A DNA stretch of 44,174 nt from a bacterium (GTDB lineage Bacteria; Planctomycetota; JADGBV01): NCBI GenBank assembly GCA_023261545.1, contig JAHFOS010000015.1, positions 1 to 44,174 on the forward strand, in the 5' to 3' direction. The notes beneath the pieces are model-generated. The model ran no database searches, was not told the origin of the DNA, and saw only the letters and a list, made by a program, of their open reading frames with translations. Both the position numbers and the translations under genes were made by a program. This document shows, in pieces, positions 23,988-33,322 of this stretch (its first letter is position 1; each line of letters opens with the position of its first letter).

Positions 23988-24012
23988 AACCAAATCGAAA
24001 GACAAAAGAACC

Positions 24013-25287
24013 ATGAAAAAATCCATGTTTCCCCGCCACGTTCTGTTCCTGGTGCTTTTGGGAGACGCGTTCACGGGGCACACCAACGCCGCAACGCCAC
24101 CGACCCTGGCGGCCAGGACCGCCTACGCCAAGTCCGGCGCCAAAGTGATTTCCGTGACCTTCAAACCCAGAGCCGTCCCCCCGAGCGGCTCCTATGTTCT
24201 TGAGCGCAAAGCGGGAGCCGGATCCTATACATTACTGGCGACGCTTCCAGCGAATAAGCTGGATCCCGTTTTCGGAGTTACATTCGAAGATCCGACATTT
24301 GATCCCAGCATAGCCACCTCCTATCGCGTCCGTGAAAGTGGCGCCAGCGTTTTTTCTAACGAAGCCACCGTCATCCTGAACGTGCCGCCCGTGGCGCCCA
24401 CGGATTTGAATGCGATCACGAATGACACCATTACTGGAAATTTACTCGAGCTCACGTGGCGTGACAACTCAAATAATGAATGGGTTTTCGACATTGAAGT
24501 CTTGGCCGGAAGTTGGGTCCTAATCGGATCGGTTCAGGCCAATGGCTTCTTCTACGTTCCCGGCGGGGTTATACGGGGGGAGGCACCCATCACCTACACC
24601 TTCCGGATCCGGGCCAGGAATGCGGCCGGCGTTTCCGCCTATTCCAATCTGCTGACCACCACGCCCAACCGCTCACCCGCGGCGCCATCGAACCTTTTTG
24701 CCTATGCCAATTTTCAGGGCACGGTTGATCTGTCCTGGCAGGACAACTCCGATTGCGAAGCGATCTTCGACATCGAGGTTTTCGCCGGGAGCTGGGTGCA
24801 GATCGGGTCCGTCGGGAGCGGTTATACGGGCTATCACCCCGGTGGGACTCAATACGGGACCGCTTATACTTTCCGCGTCAAGGCCAGGAATTGGCACGGC
24901 AGCTCGTCCTATTCCAATGAGTCGTCCTGCCTCACCTACGACCCGACCAAACTGAGGGCTGCTCCGACGAACCTGACGGCGATGGCGCTCGGAAACGGCG
25001 TCGTCCAACTTGCCTGGCAGGACAACACGGGGGGACAGGCGGGTGTTTTCGTCGAACGCGCCGACGCCGTCCTGCAAAATGGAAGGTGGGTGCCGAACGG
25101 CGGGACGTTAGGCTATGCAGTCTATTACAGCACGTTTTACAAGAGCACATCCCTGCAGGATTCCGTGAGGGTCCGACAGAATCCTCCGCTGCAAGTCGGC
25201 AAGACCTACTTCTACCGAGTCAAGAACACCGCGAGCGACAGGGAGATGGGCAGTTACTCCAACGAGGTATTCGTCACGGTGAAATAG
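24013..25287 (+). CDS. Secreted protein with four fibronectin type III-like domains
   Basis: The start ATG 24013 gives 424 residues with a leader (MKKSMFPRHVLFLVLLGDAF, cleavage near residue 26). The body is four FN3-like units, about 30-122, 126-218, 222-308 and 316-424, each with the 'APT/APS-x-L', 'W-x-DNS' and 'YSNE/YSNL' marks of bacterial FN3 repeats. Units 2 and 3 are very similar ('DIEVLAGSWVLIGSV' against 'DIEVFAGSWVQIGSV'), pointing to a recent internal duplication. No catalytic domain is present; a role in carbohydrate or surface binding is possible. It starts 25 bases after the pseudopilin stop and is followed by phyH after 75 bases. Confidence 0.8.
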   Translation: MKKSMFPRHVLFLVLLGDAFTGHTNAATPPTLAARTAYAKSGAKVISVTFKPRAVPPSGSYVLERKAGAGSYTLLATLPANKLDPVFGVTFEDPTFDPSIATSYRVRESGASVFSNEATVILNVPPVAPTDLNAITNDTITGNLLELTWRDNSNNEWVFDIEVLAGSWVLIGSVQANGFFYVPGGVIRGEAPITYTFRIRARNAAGVSAYSNLLTTTPNRSPAAPSNLFAYANFQGTVDLSWQDNSDCEAIFDIEVFAGSWVQIGSVGSGYTGYHPGGTQYGTAYTFRVKARNWHGSSSYSNESSCLTYDPTKLRAAPTNLTAMALGNGVVQLAWQDNTGGQAGVFVERADAVLQNGRWVPNGGTLGYAVYYSTFYKSTSLQDSVRVRQNPPLQVGKTYFYRVKNTASDREMGSYSNEVFVTVK

Positions 25288-25362
25288 ACATTGCCCTTAC
25301 TGAGAAACGCCAGGAAATCATAACTCGCGTCCGCCACTGGGATCGCAAAATAGGAGTCTCAC

Positions 25363-26292
25363 ATGAAAACCGACCTCGCTCCCGACCAGATATCCTTCTA
25401 CCGTGAGAACGGTTATCTCATCTTTCGCAATCTGCTGGGTGCCTCCGAGCTCGCGGAGATCAAGGAAGCCGTGATGCAAGCCGTCTCCAGCCTGGGAAAC
25501 AGAAAGGTGGCGGGGAGGGACGATTGGCTGGAACAAAATGACTATTACGACCGTGTTTTCGTGCAGCGCATCAATCTCTGGAAACTGAGCCCCGTGGTCA
25601 AGAAAACCATGATCCATCGCCAACTGGGCCGTATGCTGTGTTCGCTCGCCGGCGTCGGCGGTATCCGCCTATGGCACGATCAGGCGCTGATGAAGGCTCC
25701 CTGGGCCAATCCCACCTCCCTGCATGTGGACGCTCCCTACTGGTCTTTCAGTTCGCGCCATGCCATCTCCATCTGGATCGCCCTGGACAAGGCCACCCTG
25801 CAGAACGGCTGCATGGTCTTTCTGCCCGGCAGCCACAAGGTTTGCGATTTCACCAGCGGTCCCATCGGTCCCGAGGTCGCGGATATTTTCAAAACCTACC
25901 CTGGGCTCAAACACAGCCCGGCGGTGCCCGTGGAGCTTGAGCCCGGTGACTGCAGCTTTCACAACGGCCTGCTGGTCCACGGGGCGGGGGCTAACCTGAC
26001 GCCGGGCTGGCGGCGGGCGCTCACGGCGGGTTACATGCCCGAGGGCAGCACCTTCAATGGCCAGCGGAACATCCTGAGCGTTGATCAAGTGGACCGGATC
26101 AAAATCGGCGACCTGCTTGAGGAAGAAGAGCAGAATCCGCTGCTTTACTCGGCGCCGCGTGTTCCCGAGCGCGCCGCTGGTTTACCGCGCAACGGACGCC
26201 GAGCAACTTCGGTCTCCGCCCGGAAAAACAGCGCTAGATCGAAGACGCGCCGGACGGTCTCCGCTGTGCAAGCAGCACGCGCTATGAAATAA
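25363..26292 (+). CDS. PhyH-family Fe(II)/2-oxoglutarate dioxygenase
   Basis: This 309-residue protein has the phytanoyl-CoA dioxygenase fold. The iron ligands are H121 and D123 in 'SLHVDAPYW' and H206 in 'GLLVHGAG', with an Arg at about 217-218 ('PGWRRAL') for 2-oxoglutarate. It hydroxylates an unknown small molecule; PhyH proteins are greatly expanded in this kind of bacterium, often near Gfo/Idh/MocA and glycan genes. The ribosome site AGGAG is 7 bases before the ATG. Its first 45 codons are the intact version of the broken copy at 23086. The C-terminal 50 residues are Arg/Ser-rich and not part of the fold. Confidence 0.9.
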   Translation: MKTDLAPDQISFYRENGYLIFRNLLGASELAEIKEAVMQAVSSLGNRKVAGRDDWLEQNDYYDRVFVQRINLWKLSPVVKKTMIHRQLGRMLCSLAGVGGIRLWHDQALMKAPWANPTSLHVDAPYWSFSSRHAISIWIALDKATLQNGCMVFLPGSHKVCDFTSGPIGPEVADIFKTYPGLKHSPAVPVELEPGDCSFHNGLLVHGAGANLTPGWRRALTAGYMPEGSTFNGQRNILSVDQVDRIKIGDLLEEEEQNPLLYSAPRVPERAAGLPRNGRRATSVSARKNSARSKTRRTVSAVQAARAMK

Positions 26293-26334
26293 CCACCGTT
26301 CCGCACGACCAATTTTATTTCATCTGAGTCCAAT

Positions 26335-27378
26335 ATGAGCCCCACCTTACGCGCGTCTCCCGGCAGCGAAAGCGCCCATGTTTCCCAAAGCCAGAAGATC
26401 CTGGTCAACCTGCCGCCTTCCTTCTTCCCGTGCGCGGTCTTACAGCCCCAATTCGAGCGGCTGGGGAGCCTGGGCGCGGTGCGCACCACTTCCCACGACA
26501 ACCTGGAGCCCTTCCTCAAGGACCTCGCGAGCGTCGAAGCGGCGTTCATGTGGTCCTGGCCCGAGCTTTCCGAGGAGAGTCTGCGTGCGACGAAACTGAG
26601 ATTCCTGGGGCAGATCAACACCACCGGCCTGACGGCCCGCGCTTGTCTTTCCCGTGGCGTCGCCCTTTCCGAGGCGCGCCACTGCTGGTCTCCGGCCGTG
26701 GCGGAGATGGCGCTGGGGCTCATCCTTTCAGGACTGCGGGGCATCGGAGACTACCATGCCAGCATGAGATCGGGGACGGAAAAATGGGTCCAGGTTTTTC
26801 CCGCCGATATTTCTCCCCGGGAAAGGGAACTGACGGGCCGGCGCGTGGGCATTGTCGGCTTCGGAGGCATCGGCCGGCGCTTGGCTGAGTTGCTTCAGCC
26901 CTTTCGCACGGAGCTGCTGGTGCACGACCCGTTCATATCCCCCCGCGTGGCGGAGGAGGCCGGGGTCCGGAACGTGGGGCTGCATGAGCTGCTGTCCGCC
27001 TGCGAAGTCGTCGTGCTGGCCGCCCCGGGATCCCATGCCAATCGCGCCTTGTTGGGACAGGCCGAGATCGATCTGTTGCCCAAAGACAGTTTGCTGGTGA
27101 ACGTTTCACGGGCGAGCCTGGTGGATACCGCGGCCCTGATCCGGCGCCTGCGCAAAGGGGATCTCATTGCTTTGTTGGATGTCTTCGACGAGGAGCCCCT
27201 GGCCGGAGATTCACCGCTGAGGAAAATTCCCGGCGCTTACCTCACCCCCCACCGCGCCGGCGGGCTCTTGAGTTCAGTCCAAAGGGCGCTGGAGATGCTC
27301 CTCGACGACTTCGAGGCCTTCCTCGCCGGAAATCCCAGGCGCTATGCCATCACCGAGGAGATGCTCAAATGCTTCTAA
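26335..27378 (+). CDS. D-isomer-specific 2-hydroxyacid dehydrogenase
   Basis: This 347-residue NAD(P)-dependent oxidoreductase has the family NAD motif 'VGIVGFGGIGRRLAELL', the active-site Arg region 'VNVSRASLVDTAALI', 'DVFDEEPL' and the catalytic His in 'LTPHRAG'. Substrates in the family include glycerate, lactate, phosphoglycerate and other 2-keto/2-hydroxy acids. Beside a PhyH dioxygenase and hydroxypyruvate-isomerase-like genes, a role in 2-hydroxy or 2-keto acids from sugar breakdown is plausible. Its last 10 bases overlap the next gene, indicating cotranslation. Confidence 0.9.
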   Translation: MSPTLRASPGSESAHVSQSQKILVNLPPSFFPCAVLQPQFERLGSLGAVRTTSHDNLEPFLKDLASVEAAFMWSWPELSEESLRATKLRFLGQINTTGLTARACLSRGVALSEARHCWSPAVAEMALGLILSGLRGIGDYHASMRSGTEKWVQVFPADISPRERELTGRRVGIVGFGGIGRRLAELLQPFRTELLVHDPFISPRVAEEAGVRNVGLHELLSACEVVVLAAPGSHANRALLGQAEIDLLPKDSLLVNVSRASLVDTAALIRRLRKGDLIALLDVFDEEPLAGDSPLRKIPGAYLTPHRAGGLLSSVQRALEMLLDDFEAFLAGNPRRYAITEEMLKCF

Positions 27379-28952
27379 AATTCCATCCCTCCCTTTCCGC
27401 ATTTTTCTTCATTTTTCTGGGTGCCTGGACGGCTCATGGGGATGTAGCCGCACCGACCGGCAGCTCCGGGAATGCGAAACTCGGGATGAACATCGCGGGG
27501 CCCTCCGACTCCAGCACGGAACTGCCCTGGTTCGACGTCTTTCGCACTTCGCGGCCGTGGATCAGCCAGCAGAAAGACAAGGGGTGGGGGCAGGGTCCCA
27601 AGCTTGACCTGGACGAGCACGGCTGGGTGAAGCGCCTTGAACCTGACTGCTGGATCGACACCGTCATGTGCACCATGGAGGGCGGCCACTACCCTTCCGG
27701 AAATTACACCGTTTTGTACCAGGGAAAAGGAAAAATCGCCTTTCAAAACGTCACCCAGGTGGTCAAGGAAGAGCCTGGGCGCATCGTCGTGAACAGGGAC
27801 TCATCCCAAGGGGCCTTTTTTCTGAAGATCCTGGAGACGAATCCCGACGATTACATCCGCAATGTCCGCGTGATCATGCCGGGGGGACTCGATGTTTACG
27901 AGAAGAACCCCTGGCGGCCGGAATTCCTGGCGCGCTGGAAGGGCGTCGCCGCCCTGCGCTTCATGGACATGATGCAGACCAATCACTCCAAGGTACGCGA
28001 GTGGGCGGATCGCCCCACTTTGGAAAGCGCCACCTTCATGAACGGCGGTGTACCCCTCGAAGCCCTCATCGATCTCGCCAACCGTCTGCACGCGGATCCC
28101 TGGTTTTGCATTCCCATCGAGGCCAGCGATGATTACGTGCGGCATTTCGCCAGCATGGTGAAGGAGCGTTTGGACCCGGAGCTCAAAGCCTACGTCGAGT
28201 ACTCCAATGAGATCTGGAATAGCGGGTTTTCCCAGCACCATTTCGCGGGGAAGAGGGGCCAGGAACTGGGCCTCGCCGAAAAACCCTGGGAGGCCGCCTG
28301 GAAGTACACGGGTCACCGCTCCGCCGAAATTTTCGCGATCTGCACGTCCGTATCCGGCAACGAGCAGCGCTGGGTGCGTGTCCTGGCCTCCCAGGCGGCC
28401 AGCACCTGGGTCTCCGAGCGCATCCTCGATGTCGAGGCCGCCGCCAAAAGCGCGGACGCCCTGGCCATCGGTCCCTACATCACCTTCTGCATTGACACGA
28501 AACAAAAACCCACGGCGGACGAAGTCGCGGCATGGACGGTGGAGCAGTTGCTGGACCACGTGGAAAAGGTTTGCCTGCCCATGGCCATCACCTGGATGCG
28601 CGAACAGAAAGCGGTGGCCGACAAACACGGCCTGAAGCTCATCGCCTACGAGGGCGGCCAGCACCTGGTTGGCGTCATGGATGCCGTCCACAACGACAAG
28701 CTCACGCGCCTGCTCCTGCAGGCCAACGCCCATCCCAGGATGGGGGAGCTCTATCGCCGCTATTTCGATGAATGGACTCGCCTGGGTGGCGGCCTCTTCT
28801 GTCACTACGCCTCGGTCGGAAGCTGGTCCAAGTGGGGGAGCTGGGGGCTGCTGCAATATGAAGACGAAAAACCTGGAGACTCGCCGAAGTTCGTCGCCAC
28901 CATGGAATGGGCGCGAAAAATGGGACAGGCCGTTGGAGGAGGGGCGCTGTAA
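27369..28952 (+). CDS. Secreted protein of a glycosidase-like ('YSNEIWN') family, activity unknown
   Basis: This 527-residue protein starts with a signal peptide (MLLKFHPSLSAFFFIFLGAW). An N-terminal beta-rich part (about 30-180) precedes a probable (beta/alpha)8 domain. Two acidic residues sit as in clan GH-A enzymes: E281 in 'VEYSNEIWNSGF' (an Asn-Glu pair at the end of a beta strand) and E428 in 'LIAYEGGQHL'. Similar proteins exist in Verrucomicrobiota and Planctomycetota, usually annotated only as cellulose-binding or hypothetical. I infer a glycoside hydrolase but cannot give a family number or substrate. The ATG lies inside the dehydrogenase gene (10-bp overlap). Confidence 0.6.
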   Translation: MLLKFHPSLSAFFFIFLGAWTAHGDVAAPTGSSGNAKLGMNIAGPSDSSTELPWFDVFRTSRPWISQQKDKGWGQGPKLDLDEHGWVKRLEPDCWIDTVMCTMEGGHYPSGNYTVLYQGKGKIAFQNVTQVVKEEPGRIVVNRDSSQGAFFLKILETNPDDYIRNVRVIMPGGLDVYEKNPWRPEFLARWKGVAALRFMDMMQTNHSKVREWADRPTLESATFMNGGVPLEALIDLANRLHADPWFCIPIEASDDYVRHFASMVKERLDPELKAYVEYSNEIWNSGFSQHHFAGKRGQELGLAEKPWEAAWKYTGHRSAEIFAICTSVSGNEQRWVRVLASQAASTWVSERILDVEAAAKSADALAIGPYITFCIDTKQKPTADEVAAWTVEQLLDHVEKVCLPMAITWMREQKAVADKHGLKLIAYEGGQHLVGVMDAVHNDKLTRLLLQANAHPRMGELYRRYFDEWTRLGGGLFCHYASVGSWSKWGSWGLLQYEDEKPGDSPKFVATMEWARKMGQAVGGGAL

Positions 28953-29030
28953 TATGCGGATCTTCAGCCCTCTTTTTCACCAGCGCCTTGTTCATGGGCG
29001 TGACAACGTTCCAAGATGCCCGCACGGATG

Positions 29031-29036
29031 TATAAT
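29031..29036 (+). promoter_or_regulatory. -10 element close to the LamG gene start
   Basis: A perfect TATAAT ends only eight bases before the GTG start codon at 29045. A transcript starting about seven bases downstream would have almost no 5' leader. A GTGACA at 29000-29005 is too far away (25 nt) for a normal -35. The rest of the spacer 28953-29030 shows no other recognisable element. Confidence 0.4.
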
Positions 29037-29044
29037 CGCCGCTC

Positions 29045-30319
29045 GTGAAACCCAACCCGCAGAGATCCGGTTCCTTAGGCGGGATTTTTATATTTTTTTC
29101 TGGGTTTTTCGCTTCCGTCATCGGCCTCGCCTACGGCGATATCGTTTCCAGCAGTGGCAACCTCAGGCTGGATGCCAATAACGATGGCAACCCGGAAATG
29201 GTGATGAACAGCACCGGCCTCGGCATCGGCACCACCGCACCCTCGACCAACCTGCACGTTCTGGGCAATGCCTACATTACCGGCAACACGGGCATTCGGG
29301 TATCTCAGCCCCTTTCCACACTGGAGATCGCCGGCACCCTGGGTTTTTCCAGTCAGAGCGTCACCAGCAACGTGACCTTGGGAAGCAACACCGTCGTGCT
29401 GGTGGACCCGGCCACGGCGGGCGGCAACCTCACGTTGCGGCTGCCCTACGCCGGTAACGTCCAAGGCAGGAGCTACCTCATCAAGAAGACGAGCAGCAGT
29501 TACTCCGTCTGGCTCACGGGAGGAGGAAACTACATTGACGGCGATACCCTGGTCACCCTGGATACCGCCACGACCGGCTTTCCCTACGTGCAGGTGCAGA
29601 GCGACGGACAACAGTGGTACATCATTTCCGGTGGCACGGCCTCATCCACGGCCCTGAGCGCCAACCTTATCGGTTACTGGAAACTGGACGAGACCAGTGG
29701 CACGACGGCTTATGATTCCAGCGTGAATGGCAACAACGGCTTGCTCAAGAACACCAGCTTTGCCAACACCACCACCAGCGGCGCCATAGGGCGCGCGCTG
29801 AACTTCGTGCGCAACGCAACCACGGACTCGACGGATTATGTCGTGATTACCCATGGCGGCGTGAGTGCCCTCAAAAACGCCACCATCATGGCGTGGGTGG
29901 ATCTTGATTCCAAGGATAACGGTGCGGCGGAAATTGTAACCCTGGATCAAATCACGATTCGAGCCGACTACTACTGGGGAACTCCTCCGGAATATGGAAC
30001 CTGCGGGATCACTAGGCGTAGCGCTTCTCCATTTACAGCGTACACGAATTCCGGCAATTTGATTGCCGGCACGGGCTGGCGTCATCTGGCCTACAGCAAC
30101 AGCGACACGGATAGCCTCCAGAAGTTATATCTAGATGGTTCCGTGTTGTCCTCGAATACCTATAGCGGAACTCTCAATACAGGGGCCGCCAATATTGTTT
30201 TGGGCAAGCACACTGGCGGTCAAGATAATTGGGATTTCGACGGCCGCATGGACGAAGTCCGCGTCTATAACCGCACGCTGACCGCGGATGAAGTCAAGGC
30301 CATCTACCAGTCGCGCTGA
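29045..30319 (+). CDS. Secreted LamG-domain protein with tail-fibre-like N-terminal part
   Basis: The 424-residue frame starts at GTG 29045. A hydrophobic leader (FIFFSGFFASVIGLAYG) is followed by residues 33-100, resembling the shaft of tail-fibre or 'T-x-LHVLGNAYITGN' repeat proteins ('GLGIGTTAPSTNLHVLGN'). Residues about 207-424 form a LamG/concanavalin A-like domain ('LIGYWKLDETSGTTAYDSS', 'DGRMDEVRVYNRTLTADEV'). LamG-only proteins with this signature are numerous in PVC-type bacteria and probably bind carbohydrate at the cell surface. No Shine-Dalgarno precedes the GTG; the -10 box at 29031 suggests a leaderless message. The GH36 gene follows after 43 bases. Confidence 0.75.
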   Translation: MKPNPQRSGSLGGIFIFFSGFFASVIGLAYGDIVSSSGNLRLDANNDGNPEMVMNSTGLGIGTTAPSTNLHVLGNAYITGNTGIRVSQPLSTLEIAGTLGFSSQSVTSNVTLGSNTVVLVDPATAGGNLTLRLPYAGNVQGRSYLIKKTSSSYSVWLTGGGNYIDGDTLVTLDTATTGFPYVQVQSDGQQWYIISGGTASSTALSANLIGYWKLDETSGTTAYDSSVNGNNGLLKNTSFANTTTSGAIGRALNFVRNATTDSTDYVVITHGGVSALKNATIMAWVDLDSKDNGAAEIVTLDQITIRADYYWGTPPEYGTCGITRRSASPFTAYTNSGNLIAGTGWRHLAYSNSDTDSLQKLYLDGSVLSSNTYSGTLNTGAANIVLGKHTGGQDNWDFDGRMDEVRVYNRTLTADEVKAIYQSR

Positions 30320-30362
30320 GCGCTGCTTTAATGTATTTACCACCTATCCTGGGTTCGACGCC

Positions 30363-32261
30363 ATGAAATGGAACTTGGCAATGGACGGCACCTTCGACGT
30401 GCTGGGCGCGGCGGTCGGCATCAGCCAACTTTATCCCGCTATTGACGGAGTGCCGCTGCGAGCGCTGGAGGTCCGTGTTTCCCTCGCTACCCATGGGGGG
30501 ACGATCAGCTACCGAACCCTGAGCGGTACGTTGGAGATCAGTCTTGAGGGGAACGGGGATCGCCTGACCCTGCAGGCTGTCTGGACGGGAACGGGCGTCG
30601 CGCCCGGGCGCATTGATCCGCTCGCCAGCGGCAAGCTCCACGGCGTCGAAAGATTTTTTCACCAGGGCCTGGGATTCGGAGGGCCGACGGGTTTTGCCAG
30701 GCTTCCGAGCGCCGGCATGCTGGAAAGCTTCGCCTTGGGCGCGCTGGTGGCCCCCGACGATTCCACCCTGGTGGTGACCGCCCGCGATCAACGCCGCTTT
30801 CAGCACGCGTTGCGTTGCGCGCCGGGGGATCGCGGCAGCGCCCCGCGCTTCAGCGCGGGCTTCGCCACGGAGGGGATTCCACTTTCCGGCCCGCTGACGC
30901 TTCCGGAAATCGAGCTCCTCGCCGCGTGCACCCCTTGGGAAGGGCTTTCCCAAGCCGCCCGCGCAATCGGGGAGGAAATGCGGGCGCGCACGCGGCACCC
31001 GGCCACCTACCATTGGTGCTCCTGGTATTACCTGTATTACAATTTTTCAGAGAAATTGCTGGAAGAATACCTGGACGGCTTCAAGAGGCTCTCCCCGGCC
31101 GTTCCGCTTCAGGCCATCCAGATTGACGTGTGCTATTTCCCTTCCGCGGGAGACTGGCTGGATCCGCATCCGCAGTGGCCCGGTGGTTTAGAGGCCGCCT
31201 TCAAACGGATCAGGGAGTTCGGCTACCGGCCCGGCGTCTGGGTCGGCCCTTACATGGTGGGCAACCGCAGCCGGCTCTTCAAGGAACATCCCGAGTGGTT
31301 GCTCCGCGACAACGCGGGGAAACTGCTCACCCCGTGGCGAAACTTCAACGAGAACAAGGTCTGGGGCCTGCGGGACGAAGAGACCTACGTGCTCGACACG
31401 AGCCACCCTGGCGCGATGGAATACCTGCGCGTTGTTTTCCGGACGCTGCGGAAGTGGGGAGCCACCTTTTTCAAAACGGATTTCATGCTGTGGGGATTGG
31501 TGGATTCGATGACGGTCAAAAGACACGCCCCCGGAAAAACCTCCACGGAGTACCTGCGTGATCTCCTGGCCGTGATTCGCGCGGAAATAGGCGAGGAGAG
31601 TTACTGGCTGGGCTGCATTGCGCCCTTCGCGCCCATGATCGGCTTCGCGGACGGCATGCGCATCGCCGCTGATCTCGCCGCGCTTTGGCCGCAACCTCCC
31701 TACGACAATATTTTCCGGGAAGCGGAGGGGGATCAGTACTTCAATAACGTCTGGTGGCAGAATGATCCCGATGCCATCATCCTGCGAAATTTCCACAGCG
31801 AACTCTCCGAAGCGGAGGTTCGATCTTTTGCCCTGTGGCACGGCATCCTGGGCGGCAGCGTCTCCACCTCGGATCCGCTGCATGAAGTCGATCCAGCGCG
31901 ACTGGCGCTGTGGCGTTTCGTCGAGCCGGGGCCGGAGAAGTGGACGGGCCGAGTGCCGTACTTTGGCAAGGATCGCCGGTTCATGGTGGTCGTGCGCCAT
32001 TTTGAAATACAGCGGGCCTGGGCGGTGCTGGTTTTCAACCCGTGTCACGAAACGGTCATGGAGCGCCTGGAGATCGCGGATCTGGTCGGGCGCGAAAACG
32101 CCGCGATTTATGAATGGGGACCGCAAACGGCGAGAAATCGGGGGAGGTCCACGGCGCTCGTCGTCGAACTCGCCGGACACGCCAGCATGCTTTACTACTT
32201 GAGCGCAGGAGATCCGCCGCCGCCGGTGCTGACGCTGGGCGGAGCGATGCAAACAAAATGA
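30363..32261 (+). CDS. GH36-like alpha-galactosidase
   Basis: I use ATG 30363 (632 residues) as the start; the frame is open back to 30288 but that part overlaps the LamG gene. The first 200 residues are a beta-sandwich domain. The barrel begins 'YHWCSWYYLYYNFSE' (family 'GW-x-SW-x-x-YY'), has 'IQIDVCYFPSAGDW', the catalytic nucleophile D373 in 'FFKTDFMLWG' (family 'K-x-D') and acid/base D437 in 'GMRIAADLAALW' (family 'R-I/V-S-x-D'). GH36 enzymes release alpha-galactose or alpha-N-acetylgalactosamine. There is no signal peptide, so it acts in the cytoplasm. Its TGA overlaps the ATG of the next oxidoreductase (ATGA at 32258-32261), a strong hint of joint function. Confidence 0.85.
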   Translation: MKWNLAMDGTFDVLGAAVGISQLYPAIDGVPLRALEVRVSLATHGGTISYRTLSGTLEISLEGNGDRLTLQAVWTGTGVAPGRIDPLASGKLHGVERFFHQGLGFGGPTGFARLPSAGMLESFALGALVAPDDSTLVVTARDQRRFQHALRCAPGDRGSAPRFSAGFATEGIPLSGPLTLPEIELLAACTPWEGLSQAARAIGEEMRARTRHPATYHWCSWYYLYYNFSEKLLEEYLDGFKRLSPAVPLQAIQIDVCYFPSAGDWLDPHPQWPGGLEAAFKRIREFGYRPGVWVGPYMVGNRSRLFKEHPEWLLRDNAGKLLTPWRNFNENKVWGLRDEETYVLDTSHPGAMEYLRVVFRTLRKWGATFFKTDFMLWGLVDSMTVKRHAPGKTSTEYLRDLLAVIRAEIGEESYWLGCIAPFAPMIGFADGMRIAADLAALWPQPPYDNIFREAEGDQYFNNVWWQNDPDAIILRNFHSELSEAEVRSFALWHGILGGSVSTSDPLHEVDPARLALWRFVEPGPEKWTGRVPYFGKDRRFMVVVRHFEIQRAWAVLVFNPCHETVMERLEIADLVGRENAAIYEWGPQTARNRGRSTALVVELAGHASMLYYLSAGDPPPPVLTLGGAMQTK

Positions 32262-33310
32262 AAACAAAACAAATTCGCCTTGCCATCATCGGGACCGGAG
32301 CCGTCGCCGGCTGGCACGCCTTGCGGTACGGGCAGATCAAGCACTGCAAGCTCGTGGCCTGCTGTGACACCTTGCCGGGGCGTGCCGCGGCGTTCGCCAA
32401 GAATTACGGCATCCCGGCCGCCTACGAAGATGCGGAAAAGATGCTCGCCCAGGAACAGCTCGACGCTGTTTCAGTGGCGACGCCCGATCGCGCGCATGCG
32501 CCGGCGGCGTTGCTGGCCATCCGCCATGGGCTGCATGTGCTGTGCGAAAAACCGCTGGCGTCCAACCTGTCCTCCGCCCGGCGCATGGAAGCCGCGGCGC
32601 GCAAGAAGAAACTGCTGACCGCGGTGAACTTCTCCTATCGCAATTCCCCAGCCACTCAAAAAGCGGCGCAACTGGTGGCGCACGGAAAGCTGGGGCGTAT
32701 CCTGCATGTCGAAGGCAGCTACCTGCAATCGTGGCTGATCTCTGGCGACTGGCGCAAGCGGCCGGGGGGTCTCTGGCGCTTGAGCACCCGGCACGGCAGC
32801 AACGGCGTCCTGGGCGATCTCGGGGTGCACCTTTATGATCTGGCGAGTTTCGTGGTGGGGGATTTCGCAGCGCTGGCTTGCGAGCTCAAGACCTTCGGCA
32901 AAGGCGTGCCCCGGATTGGCGAGTACGTCCTCGACGCCAACGACAGCATGGTCACCAGCGTGCGCTTCCGCAATGGAGCCATCGGCACCCTGCATTCCAG
33001 TCGCTGGGCGACCGGACATGCCAACTCAGTCGCCCTGCGCGTCTATGGCGACCAAGGCGCCTTGGATCTGAACTTGGATCGTCCCGCTCCGGAAACACTT
33101 CGCGTTTGCCTCGGTTCGAGCGTGGCAAAGAACGCCTGGCAACCGCTGCCATGCCCGGCAACACCCGATATGTTCGAGCGCTTCGTGGTATCGCTGGTCC
33201 GGCGCCGGCAGGCGCAAACCAGCTTCGCTATCGGCGTGAAGGTTCAGTCCTATTTGGAATCCAGCTCGATCTCCGCCAAAAAGGGCGGCGTGTTCGTGCG
33301 GCTTCCCTGA
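32258..33310 (+). CDS. Gfo/Idh/MocA-family oxidoreductase (coupled to GH36)
   Basis: From ATG 32258 the product is 350 residues. The Rossmann motif 'IRLAIIGTGAVAGWHAL' begins at residue 6, and 'VLCEKPLASNL' gives the family EKP lysine. A C-terminal alpha/beta domain ('NDSMVTSVRFRNGAIGTLHS') follows. It probably oxidises a sugar or glycoside with NAD(P). Because it is translationally coupled to the GH36-like gene and is followed by a converging hydroxypyruvate-isomerase-like gene, it may take part in a 3-keto-sugar route; this is inference. The long frame upstream of ATG 32258 is an out-of-frame reading of the GH36 gene. Confidence 0.9.
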   Translation: MKTKQIRLAIIGTGAVAGWHALRYGQIKHCKLVACCDTLPGRAAAFAKNYGIPAAYEDAEKMLAQEQLDAVSVATPDRAHAPAALLAIRHGLHVLCEKPLASNLSSARRMEAAARKKKLLTAVNFSYRNSPATQKAAQLVAHGKLGRILHVEGSYLQSWLISGDWRKRPGGLWRLSTRHGSNGVLGDLGVHLYDLASFVVGDFAALACELKTFGKGVPRIGEYVLDANDSMVTSVRFRNGAIGTLHSSRWATGHANSVALRVYGDQGALDLNLDRPAPETLRVCLGSSVAKNAWQPLPCPATPDMFERFVVSLVRRRQAQTSFAIGVKVQSYLESSSISAKKGGVFVRLP

Positions 33311-33322
33311 AAAGGATGAAAA

